From assembly GCF_003417065.2 (NCBI RefSeq), contig NZ_QVLT01000019.1, positions 1 through 64,000 of the forward strand: DNA of 64,000 nt, read 5' to 3'. Positions 25,001 through 32,354 of the stretch are shown here, in pieces. The first letter of the stretch is position 1. Every line of letters starts with the position of its first letter. Made by a program: the position numbers and the translations under genes. The stretch is from Hymenobacter lapidiphilus (GTDB lineage: Bacteria > Bacteroidota > Bacteroidia > Cytophagales > Hymenobacteraceae). The notes beneath the pieces are model-generated. The model made no database searches, was not told the origin of the DNA, and saw only the letters and a program-made list of their open reading frames with translations.

Positions 25001-27349
25001 CTAGTCCAGTGCCCGGTCGCGGAAGATCAGGAAGCCAATGTGCGCGAATACGCCGAATTTCTGGCGCGGGTCGTCATAACGAATAGCCTGGAGCGAGAGA
25101 GGCCCGACCGGAGTCTGGTAAACCAGGCCGCTCATCAGCGTCAGGTAGGGCCGCGAAACGGTGGCTCCGCGCTGGGGCAGCAGCGGGTTGCTCTCCTGCC
25201 GCTCCCAGGGCCGCACGAGCGTGTGTACGTACACCTCGGAGCGCCATTCCAGCTTGGTTAGCACCTCCTTGATGTAGCGCAGGCCCAAGGCCGCAAAGGC
25301 CGTGCCCCGGTAGCGGTCCATAAACAGGGTGCGCGAATCGGTGAGTGGCAGGAAGGGGGCCGAGGTAGTGAGCGAGGAGCGGTAAGTGGCAAACGGGCCC
25401 TGGGTACTGGCCTGTACTTCGGCCAGATAGCCCCAGGCGTGTACCTTGCGCCCCACAGTGTCTACCTTGTTAAAGTTGAAATACTGCTCATTAAACAGGC
25501 TCAGCTTAAGCCATTGCTGGGTTACGCGGCGGCCGGCCAGCGTTTGGCCATCCGGGCCCTCGGCAGTGCTGCCCGGCGTGTAGAGCTCCTGGCCCCGCAC
25601 ACCCCGGAACCCCAGCTTTACCCGCCGGCCGGCTACCGCATACTGGCGGCGGTTAAGCGAATTACGCTCGAAGTTGAGGGCTGCCGTAAATCCCTGCAGC
25701 CGGTTCTGGTCGAGGGTGGCGTCGCTGCTGATGGCATCGGTGTTGGCAAACTGGTCGCGGTTGGTAAATACGCCCCCACTCAGTATATAGCGGCTGCGGT
25801 AGTTGGGGCTGAAACCCACCTGCAGCAATGTTTTCACATCGCGCTGCTGAATCTGCGAGTTCTGGGCCGACGACTTCAGCAGCGGGCTGGTATCCTGGTA
25901 ATTGAAGTTGTTGAACGTAAATACGGGCTCGATATAGAGCGGAATATTGCCCGGAATGCTGACCCGAAACGACGCCCGGGCCCCGTTGTAGAACCGGCCG
26001 ATAGTGGCGTCGCCCTTGATGGTGTAGAGGTAGCGGTTGAGGTAGCGGTAGCCGACACCCAGGTACAGATTGCTCATCGAGCGGGTCGAAAGCATGCCCC
26101 CCAGGTCGGCGGTGAGGTTGGAGTTTTGGCGGGCATCTACCCCCAGCACATAGCCGCCTTGCTTCTTGTCATAGCGAATGCGCGGGTACACGTTGTTGAA
26201 AAAGTCGTTGCTAACCAGCCGATAGTAGCCCTCCTCCACGTCGCCGGGCGAGTAATAGTCGGAGCCCGAGCGCTGGAAAAAGCGCCGCACAAACTCCTGC
26301 TGCTCACGCGGCAACCCCTGCACGGTTATCTGTTTGAACTGGGTATTGGGGGCGCGCTGCTGGAAGGCCAGCCGGCGCGACTGCAGTGCCAGCGTGTCCT
26401 GGCGGCGCGCAATACGGCTCTGGAGTATTTCCATCTTGCGCTCGGCAGCCTGCGCGCCCAGCTCCACCAGCCGCTTGGCCTGGTTGAAGTCGGCGGCCGT
26501 AATATCGCCCAGATCGGGCTGGATGTAGATGCCATTAGGGCCCACCGACGTGGTATCGGCCACATTGGAGCCCAGAAACAGCAGCGTAGAAGTCAGCAGC
26601 TCGTCGTCGCGCTTTTTGGGGTAATTTTTGAAGGCCACGTCGCCCACGTTCACCCCAATCATAATATCGGGCCCGAACTCTTTGCGCATTACTTCAGTCG
26701 GAAAGTTGTCCACCACGGCCCCGTCGAAGAGGTAGCGGCCATCGGCCTGGCGGATGGGCCGGAAGGCTAGCGGGAAGGCCATGGAGTTACGCACGGCATC
26801 GGAAAGCGAGCCACTGCGCTGTATCACCTTCTCGCGGGTGAACACCTCCGTAGCCACGGCCCGGTAGGGCACCAGCAGGTTGTCGAAGTTGTAGTCGGCA
26901 ATGGCACCGGCCGGGGCCAGCATAGTGGCCAGCACGTAGTTCAGCGTCACGTCATCTACCAGTCGCGGCGTCACCCGGATGTTGAAGCTCGTGTCGATGG
27001 CCAGGCGCAGGTGTAGCGGAGCCGGCGTGGGGTCGGTGTCGTAGTAGTTATACACCTTGCCCTCCAGCGGCGCCCCCGATACCCAGGTCTGAAACTCGGG
27101 CCGCAGCACGATATTCTCAATCTCGTCGGGCGAGTAGCCGGCCGCATACATAGCGCCCACAATAGCGCCCATGCTGGTGCCCACAATGTAGTCGATAGGA
27201 ATCCGGTTTTTTTCCAGCTGCCGCAGTACGCCCACGTGCGCCAGGCCCTTGGCCCCGCCCCCGCTTAGTACCAGGCCCACCTTCTGGGCCTGCACGGCGC
27301 CCGGGAGCAACAGCGCCAGCAAGGCCAGCGCACAATAGAATTTCCGCAT
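25001..27349 (-). CDS. Patatin-like phospholipase fused to an outer-membrane barrel (PlpD-like)
   Basis: The 782-residue protein combines a signal peptide (1-22), a patatin domain (about 23-330) and a C-terminal POTRA plus 16-strand-like barrel (about 345-782). The patatin part has VLSGGGAKGLAHVGVL (oxyanion loop 28-43), the catalytic GTSMG (serine 59) and YLFDGAVVDN, whose aspartate at about 210 completes the dyad. The C-terminal part (FKQITVQGLPREQQEFV then barrel strands rich in Tyr/Asn/Arg) resembles BamA/Omp85 barrels. This is the arrangement of type Vd autotransporter phospholipases, although the family also occurs without release of the enzyme. A zinc phospholipase C-like gene lies upstream on the same strand. 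Confidence 0.92.
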   Translation of the reverse strand: MRKFYCALALLALLLPGAVQAQKVGLVLSGGGAKGLAHVGVLRQLEKNRIPIDYIVGTSMGAIVGAMYAAGYSPDEIENIVLRPEFQTWVSGAPLEGKVYNYYDTDPTPAPLHLRLAIDTSFNIRVTPRLVDDVTLNYVLATMLAPAGAIADYNFDNLLVPYRAVATEVFTREKVIQRSGSLSDAVRNSMAFPLAFRPIRQADGRYLFDGAVVDNFPTEVMRKEFGPDIMIGVNVGDVAFKNYPKKRDDELLTSTLLFLGSNVADTTSVGPNGIYIQPDLGDITAADFNQAKRLVELGAQAAERKMEILQSRIARRQDTLALQSRRLAFQQRAPNTQFKQITVQGLPREQQEFVRRFFQRSGSDYYSPGDVEEGYYRLVSNDFFNNVYPRIRYDKKQGGYVLGVDARQNSNLTADLGGMLSTRSMSNLYLGVGYRYLNRYLYTIKGDATIGRFYNGARASFRVSIPGNIPLYIEPVFTFNNFNYQDTSPLLKSSAQNSQIQQRDVKTLLQVGFSPNYRSRYILSGGVFTNRDQFANTDAISSDATLDQNRLQGFTAALNFERNSLNRRQYAVAGRRVKLGFRGVRGQELYTPGSTAEGPDGQTLAGRRVTQQWLKLSLFNEQYFNFNKVDTVGRKVHAWGYLAEVQASTQGPFATYRSSLTTSAPFLPLTDSRTLFMDRYRGTAFAALGLRYIKEVLTKLEWRSEVYVHTLVRPWERQESNPLLPQRGATVSRPYLTLMSGLVYQTPVGPLSLQAIRYDDPRQKFGVFAHIGFLIFRDRALD

Positions 27350-27544
27350 ATATTTTTTTAGTAGAAGTGCCCGGGCAAGTCCGCTTCCTACGTAGCACCG
27401 GGCCCGGAGTTATCCGGCCGGTGCAATATTGGCCATCAGCGGTTTCCGACCCTTATTGGGCGCGCAAAGAACGGGGATTTAAGGCAGTAAACCGGCATGC
27501 CGCCGAACCTATCGTTCCGGTGTATTGCGCGCAGCAGTACTACG
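27350..27544. other. Intergenic region between the two lipase-like genes
   Basis: No gene or hairpin is evident in these 195 bases. TATATTTTTTTAG just before the patatin start at 27349 is A/T-rich, as is usual at starts in this phylum. The promoter is not identifiable. Confidence 0.3.
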
Positions 27545-28513
27545 TCAATCTTCGTGGCCGGCGGCCGAGCGCACAGGCGCATTTTCGAGCTGCTTGGCTT
27601 CGAGGGCGAGGCGCTGCTGCTCCTTTTCAGAAGGTGTACGCGGCAGCTTATCCAAGTCGGGCTGGCCGGCATCCACCCAAGCCGTGTACCAGAAGGCCCC
27701 CACCAGGCGCAGAGCCAGCTTCATTTGGCGCTCTACCTGCCCGCTCAGGCGCTGGTGATAGGCGCGGGCAAAGTCGCGCGAGTAGGTGCGCACCGTCACG
27801 TTTCCGCGCTGCTCGAAACCGTACTTGCGGTCCTCCGAAAACTCGCGGCTCAGCTCCCGCTCGAAGCGCAGCACCGAGTCGAGGGCGGCATTGGAGCGAG
27901 CCACGGTAGTCCAGATAACGTCGGTGGGCCGCTCGAGGTAGGGCGCGGGACCGGTGAAGAAGTCGTAGCCACCGCTCAGCAGCTCGGGCAGGCGGCTTTC
28001 CCAGAACCCATGGATGCCGCGCTGGTCGGTGAGCTGGCCGTTGTAGTTGCGGGTGGTGTGCAGCGGCACGCAGGCATCGGCAATGTAGTGGCCCAAATCG
28101 GCCGACAGGTGCAGAATCCGGTCGGTGTCGCGGGCCTGGAACGCGGCCGTCAGCTGGCCCTTCATGCGGGCCACCTGCCAGGGCACAATGCCGTGGCGCA
28201 GCAGCGTATCCTCGCTCAGCAGGGCCACCGCATCGGGGTACGAGCGGGGCAGCTTATAGGCCGCCGAGTCGCCGTAGGCATCGAGGTCGAGGAAGTGGCG
28301 GGGCGCTTCGCCAGGCACCAGGGTGCGCCGCGAGTCGGGGCGGGTGGCGTTGGTGGTCAGGTAATCGATGTTGGCCTTGTAGAAAACGACCATCTCGGGT
28401 GGCAACGTATACACGGCCAGCCGGTTGATGAGCCGGTGCGCGAAAAACCCCCAGGCCCTGGCCGGGGCCGGCAGCAACAGTAGCAGCAGCAGAAAGGGAG
28501 CAAGGCGACGCAT
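27545..28513 (-). CDS. Zinc-dependent phospholipase C-like / S1-P1 fold protein
   Basis: The 322-residue protein is secreted (signal MRRLAPFLLLLLLLPAPARA). Its mature N-terminus is WGFFAHR, as in zinc-dependent phospholipase C and S1/P1 nucleases, where the first tryptophan and the nearby histidine bind zinc. Other likely ligands are the histidine and aspartate in LSADLGHYIADACVPLHT (about 129-146) and the histidine and glutamate in RGIHGFWESRLPELL (about 159-173). RHFLDLDAYG supplies a further acidic site. It would act on phospholipid or phosphodiesters in the periplasm. It precedes the PlpD-like patatin gene on the same strand, which suggests a lipid-related pair. Confidence 0.82.
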   Translation of the reverse strand: MRRLAPFLLLLLLLPAPARAWGFFAHRLINRLAVYTLPPEMVVFYKANIDYLTTNATRPDSRRTLVPGEAPRHFLDLDAYGDSAAYKLPRSYPDAVALLSEDTLLRHGIVPWQVARMKGQLTAAFQARDTDRILHLSADLGHYIADACVPLHTTRNYNGQLTDQRGIHGFWESRLPELLSGGYDFFTGPAPYLERPTDVIWTTVARSNAALDSVLRFERELSREFSEDRKYGFEQRGNVTVRTYSRDFARAYHQRLSGQVERQMKLALRLVGAFWYTAWVDAGQPDLDKLPRTPSEKEQQRLALEAKQLENAPVRSAAGHED

Positions 28514-28548
28514 GAGGGAAGATAGACGTTTTTTAAATCAAGGCGAAA

Positions 28549-28631
28549 AAGTCAAAAGTAAAAGCCGCCAGAACTGTCATTCCTCTTTCGTCGGAATGAC
28601 AGTTCTGGCGGCTTTCACTTTTGACTTTTTC
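28549..28631. terminator. Long perfect inverted repeat between convergent-side genes
   Basis: GTCAAAAGTAAAAGCCGCCAG and the continuation AACTGTCATTCC pair with the inverse arm ending CTTTTGAC. Only one base differs over about 35 paired bases, and the loop is TCTTTCGTC. It lies upstream of the phospholipase C-like gene and downstream of the thioredoxin operon, both on the minus strand. A T-rich tail follows on both strands, so it could end the thioredoxin transcript. Confidence 0.7.
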
Positions 28632-28647
28632 CCTTTGGCTTCGGGCC

Positions 28648-28890
28648 TTAGCTGATGCTCACGCGCACCTTTTTGGTGTACTCGCGCAGGGCCGTTTTGA
28701 AGTCGGATTTATGGTCCTGGATGTGATTGATGATGAAGATGGCGGCAAACACATGGGTGAGCTGCTCGCCTTCATCCTCGCCTTCCACCTCAAAAGCAGG
28801 CGTCTGCTCTTCGAGCAGCGCCTCCTCGGCGGCCAGCAGGCTTTCCAGAGTCTGGGTTTCCACCAAATGGCGGATAACGGGCATTTTCAT
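28648..28890 (-). CDS. Small conserved protein following thioredoxin (DUF6952-like)
   Basis: The 80-residue protein (MKMPVIRHLVETQTLESLLA, then acidic EEALLEEQTPAFEVEGEDEG, then EQLTHVFAAIFIINHIQDHK and ALREYTKKVRVSIS) resembles a short Bacteroidota family annotated as DUF6952, which commonly follows a thioredoxin gene. No cysteine, signal peptide or membrane helix is present, so it is cytoplasmic. It starts 11 bases after the thioredoxin stop and shares its promoter. A role as a partner or regulator of that thioredoxin is an inference from conserved order. Confidence 0.75.
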   Translation of the reverse strand: MKMPVIRHLVETQTLESLLAAEEALLEEQTPAFEVEGEDEGEQLTHVFAAIFIINHIQDHKSDFKTALREYTKKVRVSIS

Positions 28891-28901
28891 GGCGGCGCGG
28901 G

Positions 28902-29213
28902 CTAGTTGAGGCGGGAGATGAGCGAGGCCACGGCCTCTTCCTTGCTGGCGGCCACGGTATCGACCAGCTCGCCATTGCGGAACACGGCGAAGAAAGGCAG
29001 GTTGGTAACGTTGGCCAGCTTGCGGGCCTCGGGGCTGTTTTCGGCGTTTACGTCCAAAAACTTCATGTCCTCGTTCCCCTCGGCCAGGCGCTTGAACTTA
29101 GGCGAAAACAGGCGGCAGTTGCCGCACCAATCGGCGTAATATTTCACCACTACTTTCTCATTTTCCTGGAGTAGCTGCTGAAAATCGGCGTCGGTGGCTT
29201 TGATAACGGACAT
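28902..29213 (-). CDS. Thioredoxin-family protein with WCGNC active site
   Basis: The 103-residue protein is a single cytoplasmic thioredoxin fold. The active site is YYADWCGNCRLFSPKFKRLA (cysteines 30 and 33), where asparagine replaces the usual proline of WCGPC. The cis-proline lies in NVTNLPFFAVFRNGE (about 68-82). Changes at the CxxC middle positions alter redox potential in this family. It is the first gene of a two-gene operon. A TACCTTTG -7 box and a 33-base Fur-like palindrome overlap the likely transcription start, so expression may depend on iron, peroxide or zinc. Confidence 0.92.
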   Translation of the reverse strand: MSVIKATDADFQQLLQENEKVVVKYYADWCGNCRLFSPKFKRLAEGNEDMKFLDVNAENSPEARKLANVTNLPFFAVFRNGELVDTVAASKEEAVASLISRLN

Positions 29214-29243
29214 TCTAAATGGGGTTTGGTGACAACAAAGGGT

Positions 29244-29276
29244 GCTGGTAGATGAGAATCATTCTCATCTACCAGC
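29244..29276 (-). promoter_or_regulatory. Fur/PerR/Zur-like palindromic operator of the thioredoxin operon
   Basis: The 33-base sequence is a perfect odd palindrome (16-1-16). Its core TGAGAAT-C-ATTCTCA has the 7-1-7 form of Fur-superfamily boxes (TGATAATnATTATCA), with two symmetric substitutions. It starts on the last base of the -7 box and covers the expected transcription start, a classic repressor position. Confidence 0.65.
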
Positions 29277-29283
29277 AAAGGTA
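29276..29283 (-). promoter_or_regulatory. -7 promoter box of the thioredoxin operon
   Basis: The minus strand reads TACCTTTG, a perfect TAnnTTTG match, 63 bases before the start codon. The -33 side is T-rich (CTTTTTTG) but its TTG is at short spacing. Confidence 0.6.
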
Positions 29284-29330
29284 AAGGCAAAACCCGTCAA
29301 AAAAGTTTTCCAGCGCCCGATTTAAACAGA

Positions 29331-29377
29331 GGATCGGCCTGTTCCGCGAAACGGAGTTGAGCAGAACAGGCCGATCC
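29331..29377. other. Inverted repeat between the divergent thioredoxin and esterase genes
   Basis: GGATCGGCCTGTTC (29331-29344) and its perfect inverse (29364-29377) flank a 19-base loop. It lies in the divergent promoter region. It may be an operator for the esterase gene or a small repeat; its role is unknown. Confidence 0.4.
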
Positions 29378-29441
29378 TTTTCCCCGGAACTCTGGTCCGC
29401 CGGGTGTGTTTAGCTTCTGCCGACTCGGCCTTACTCGCTCT

Positions 29442-30044
29442 ATGCCCCAGAACATCCTTTTTTTCGGCGACTCGCTCACGGCGGGCTACCAGCTGCCCGC
29501 CAGTGCCTCTTTTCCCTCGCGTATTCAGGAGAAAATCGACGCTCTTAGCCTGCCCTACAAAGCCCACAACTACGGCGTGAGCGGCGAAACCAGCGCCGGC
29601 GGCCGCCAGCGCCTGCCCACGGTGCTGGCCCGCTTCCCCCAGCTGGAGGTATTCGTACTCGAACTCGGGGCCAACGATGGCCTGCGCGGTATGCCGGTGC
29701 GCGAAACCACCCAGAACCTGCAGTTCATCCTCGACGAGGTGAAGCGCGCCCACCCCCAGGCCCGCCGGGTGCTGGTGGGTCTGGAGTTTCCGTTCGATTT
29801 AGGCCCGCTGGCCACGCTGGGTGGCGGCCGCTTCGGCCATTACGCCCACGAGTTCAACGCCTTGTTCCGCCAGCTGGCCGACCAGAACGAGGTTGATTTC
29901 GTGCCCTTTCTGCTGCACGGCGTCATCGGCCAGCGCCACCTTAACCTGCCCGACGGTGTGCACCCCAACGCCGAGGGCCAGAAGCTGCTGGCCGACAACG
30001 TGTGGCAGGTGTTGCGCGGCGTGCTGGAGCCGCAACGGCCGTAG
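29442..30044 (+). CDS. tesA: SGNH-hydrolase arylesterase (TesA-like)
   Basis: The 200-residue protein has the SGNH blocks of TesA-type esterases: LFFGDSLTAGYQLP (block I, serine 11), NYGVSGETSAGG (block II glycine), VLELGANDGLRG (block III asparagine) and LPDGVHPNAEG (block V, aspartate at about 172 and histidine at about 175). TesA hydrolyses acyl-CoA, aryl esters and lysophospholipids. Unlike E. coli TesA there is no signal peptide from the ATG at 29442, so it should act in the cytoplasm. The longer frame from 29406 (FSFCRLGLTRS) does not add a convincing signal either. The divergent thioredoxin operon lies upstream. Confidence 0.88.
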   Translation: MPQNILFFGDSLTAGYQLPASASFPSRIQEKIDALSLPYKAHNYGVSGETSAGGRQRLPTVLARFPQLEVFVLELGANDGLRGMPVRETTQNLQFILDEVKRAHPQARRVLVGLEFPFDLGPLATLGGGRFGHYAHEFNALFRQLADQNEVDFVPFLLHGVIGQRHLNLPDGVHPNAEGQKLLADNVWQVLRGVLEPQRP

Positions 30045-30127
30045 CACAGGCGCGCAGTAATGCCACAGGTCTTCAGAACCATATTCCTGCTAATTTAGCC
30101 TCCCATTCCTCCTCTTGCCTTTCCTTT

Positions 30128-30817
30128 ATGAACCGCCCGTTTTATAGTCTCGGCGACTGGCGCCGCAACCTGTTTCTGCTCACGGCCGCGGCCAGCCTGG
30201 GCCTGGGCGTTTTGCCGGCCTGCTCCTCCAACGACAGCCGTCCGGAAGCCGCAGAGGCCTCCTCCTGGGACAATGCCGCCACTGACTCCTACAGCCAGGG
30301 CGTCATCACCGAAATGACGGAGACGGAGCTGGGCCAGTGGAAGATTACGGCCGAGCGGCCGGCCGGCAAGGAAGAAGTGGCGGCCATACTGCGGCATGCC
30401 GATGGCAAGGTGGATACGCTGCAGGGCCAGGCCCTGCAGCAGCAGATGCAGAATTACACCCGCCAAAACCCCGAAAACCGGGTAGCGGGCAGGGGCATGA
30501 TGGATGTGCTGATGTGGAGCGGCATCGGCTACATGGCCGGCCGCTGGATGACGCCCAACTCCGGCGCCTACGCCTCATCGGGCATCATGCAGCGCAACAA
30601 CGGCTGGCGACAGACTATTTCCCAGGAGCGCACCAACGAGGGGCGGGGCTTTTTCGGACGGGGTTTTACGGGTAACCGCAACGGCGGCAACGCGGGTATC
30701 AGCCCCAGCTCCAGCGTGCAGCGCAGCACCCCGCGCGGCACGTTCCGCAGCTCGGCCCCCAGCGGCAGCCGCAGCGGTTTCGGCAGCCGGAGCAGCTCGC
30801 GGGGCTTCGGCGGATAA
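30128..30817 (+). CDS. UPF0323-like lipoprotein with Gly/Ser/Arg-rich tail
   Basis: The 229-residue protein has a lipoprotein signal (LGLGVLPACSSND, cysteine at about 35) preceded by a rather long basic N-terminus. The middle part (VITEMTETELGQWKITAERP) is followed by a Gly-rich hydrophobic stretch (MMDVLMWSGIGYMAGRWM) and a low-complexity tail of Ser/Arg/Gly (GFGSRSSSRGFGG). This order matches UPF0323-type lipoproteins and recalls E. coli YgiB. Here too the next gene is a glutathionylspermidine-synthase-like ATP-grasp protein, as in ygiB-ygiC. The role is unknown. The ATG at 30128 is chosen for the signal peptide. A type B palindrome follows the stop by about 20 bases. Confidence 0.7.
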   Translation: MNRPFYSLGDWRRNLFLLTAAASLGLGVLPACSSNDSRPEAAEASSWDNAATDSYSQGVITEMTETELGQWKITAERPAGKEEVAAILRHADGKVDTLQGQALQQQMQNYTRQNPENRVAGRGMMDVLMWSGIGYMAGRWMTPNSGAYASSGIMQRNNGWRQTISQERTNEGRGFFGRGFTGNRNGGNAGISPSSSVQRSTPRGTFRSSAPSGSRSGFGSRSSSRGFGG

Positions 30818-30837
30818 CTGGCCGACTTAACCTACGT

Positions 30838-30969
30838 TGCGCAGAGCGGTGTAGGGGCGCTTATCCCCGCCCGCCGTTGAACGGTTTGCGTCGAACGAAA
30901 CCGCCTGGGTCGTTCCGATGGTTTGTTCTGGCGGCGCGGACAAGCCCCGCCCCTACACCGCTCTGCGCA
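30838..30969. repeat. Type B palindromic repeat, copy 2
   Basis: Outer arms TGCGCAGAGCGGTGTAGGGG and the inverse CCCCTACACCGCTCTGCGCA are longer than in the other copies. The inner parts are CCCCGCCCGCCGTTGAACGG on the left and CGGCGCGGACAAGCCCCG on the right. It lies between the lipoprotein and the ATP-grasp gene. Confidence 0.75.
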
Positions 30970-31057
30970 GCTTACGTCATTTAATATCCAACCTTCAGCC
31001 AACCTACCCGTGGTGCGTACCAGCGGGCTTCGAGGGCTGAGTAAGCTGCCATTGCGT

Positions 31058-32233
31058 ATGATTCGTTTGCTGCCACTTTCGGGCAATGTGGAGCCGGCCA
31101 TGCGCCAGCTGGGCTGGGACTGGGCCGTGGAAGAAGCCTGCGCCGCTTACCTGGCGCCGGAGGCCCTGGCCGTGCCGGAAGCCGAGGCTGAAACGCTGCT
31201 GCAAGCCGCCGACGCGCTCTATGAGATGATGGTACAGTCCATCCCCGACCCCATTCCCGACGACTTTCTGCGACAGTTGGGCATCCCGCTCAACCTCTGG
31301 GAAGCCGTGCGCCACAGCTGGAACGATGACCGGCACTGGCACCTCTACGGCCGCTTCGACTTGGCCGCCACCCCCGAAGGCCCCAAGCTGGTGGAATTCA
31401 ACGCCGACACCGCCACCAGTATTCCCGAAACGGCGGTGGTGCAGTGGGCCTGCCTCATGGCCGCCGGCCGCCCCGCCCACGAGCGACAGGCCAACGGCCT
31501 GTTCGAGGGCTTGGAAGCTCAGTTGCGCCACTGGCAGGAGCTGAACCCCGATCTGGCCCCCCACTTGCTGCTGGTGCATTTGCCCGATAGTGCCGAGGAT
31601 GAAACCAACTGCGCCGTGCTAGCCGAGGCGGCCCGCGCGGCTGGGTTCAGCACGGCCCATAGTTGCGGCGTAGATGCCATGCGCGTGAACGTGGAGGGCG
31701 ACGACCGCGGGGTTTGGGCCGAAGTGGAACCCGGTAAGTGGCAGCGCTTCGAATTCCTGTTCAAGCTGGTACCCTGGGAGCTGCTGGCCGATGAGGAGCC
31801 CGGCCTCACCGCCGACCTCACCCAGCTGCTGCTCACCCGCGACCTGATTATTGCCAACCCCGCCTACACGCTGCTGTTCCAAAGCAAGGCCTTGCTGGCC
31901 CACCTCTGGGACGTATTTCCGCACCATCCGCTGCTGGCAGAGGCCAGCCTGCGCAACATGCCGGGCCACCACGTCCGCAAGCCCCTGTTCGGGCGCGAAG
32001 GCCAGAACCTGACCGAAATGGACGGCATCCGCACCCGCGAGGAGCAGCCCGGCGACTTCGCCGACCAGCCCCAGGTGCGCCAGCGCTGGCTCGATTTCCC
32101 GACCGACACCCAGGGCCGCCGCTACCAGGCGGGCGTATTCTGGGCCGGCGAGGCCTGCGCCCTCAGCTTCCGCCGCGACCCGGGCATCATCACCAACCTC
32201 TCCGAGTTCGTACCGCACATTCTGACGGCCTAA
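31058..32233 (+). CDS. Glutathionylspermidine synthase-family ATP-grasp protein (YgiC-like)
   Basis: The 391-residue protein matches the synthetase domain shared by Gss and E. coli YgiC/YjfC: WHLYGRFDLAATPEGPKLVE, FNADTATSIPETAVVQW, the central EFLFKLVPWELLADEEPGL and LLFQSKALLAHLWDVFPHHP, then HHVRKPLFGREGQNLT (ATP-grasp core) and GVFWAGEACALSFRRD. The amidase half of true glutathionylspermidine synthase is absent, and YgiC-type proteins form a different, unknown amide bond. Start at the ATG 31058, because upstream sequence belongs to a palindromic repeat. It is preceded by the UPF0323-like lipoprotein, its usual kind of partner, and lies between two type B repeats. Confidence 0.88.
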   Translation: MIRLLPLSGNVEPAMRQLGWDWAVEEACAAYLAPEALAVPEAEAETLLQAADALYEMMVQSIPDPIPDDFLRQLGIPLNLWEAVRHSWNDDRHWHLYGRFDLAATPEGPKLVEFNADTATSIPETAVVQWACLMAAGRPAHERQANGLFEGLEAQLRHWQELNPDLAPHLLLVHLPDSAEDETNCAVLAEAARAAGFSTAHSCGVDAMRVNVEGDDRGVWAEVEPGKWQRFEFLFKLVPWELLADEEPGLTADLTQLLLTRDLIIANPAYTLLFQSKALLAHLWDVFPHHPLLAEASLRNMPGHHVRKPLFGREGQNLTEMDGIRTREEQPGDFADQPQVRQRWLDFPTDTQGRRYQAGVFWAGEACALSFRRDPGIITNLSEFVPHILTA

Positions 32234-32237
32234 CGCT

Positions 32238-32346
32238 GTAGGGGCGAGGCTTGTCCCCGCCCGCCGTTGAACGGCCCGGAATTGAATCGTTCAATGACCC
32301 TGAACCAAACCGTTTAACGGCGGGCGGGGACAAGCCCCGCCCCTAC
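32238..32346. repeat. Type B palindromic repeat, copy 3
   Basis: Arms are GTAGGGGCGAGGCTTGTCCC then CGCCCGCCGTTGAACGG on the left, with the inverse CCGTTTAACGGCGGGCGGGG then ACAAGCCCCGCCCCTAC on the right. It starts 5 bases after the ATP-grasp stop codon and ends close to the stop of the convergent phosphorylase gene, so it could terminate both. Confidence 0.8.
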
Positions 32347-32354
32347 GTCGTGCT

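Noticed and set aside
25439..26770. Plus-strand open frame of 443 codons
   Set aside because: Antisense to the patatin/barrel gene; no motif.
30832..31101. Minus-strand 89-codon frame
   Set aside because: Made almost wholly of the type B palindrome; no independent evidence.
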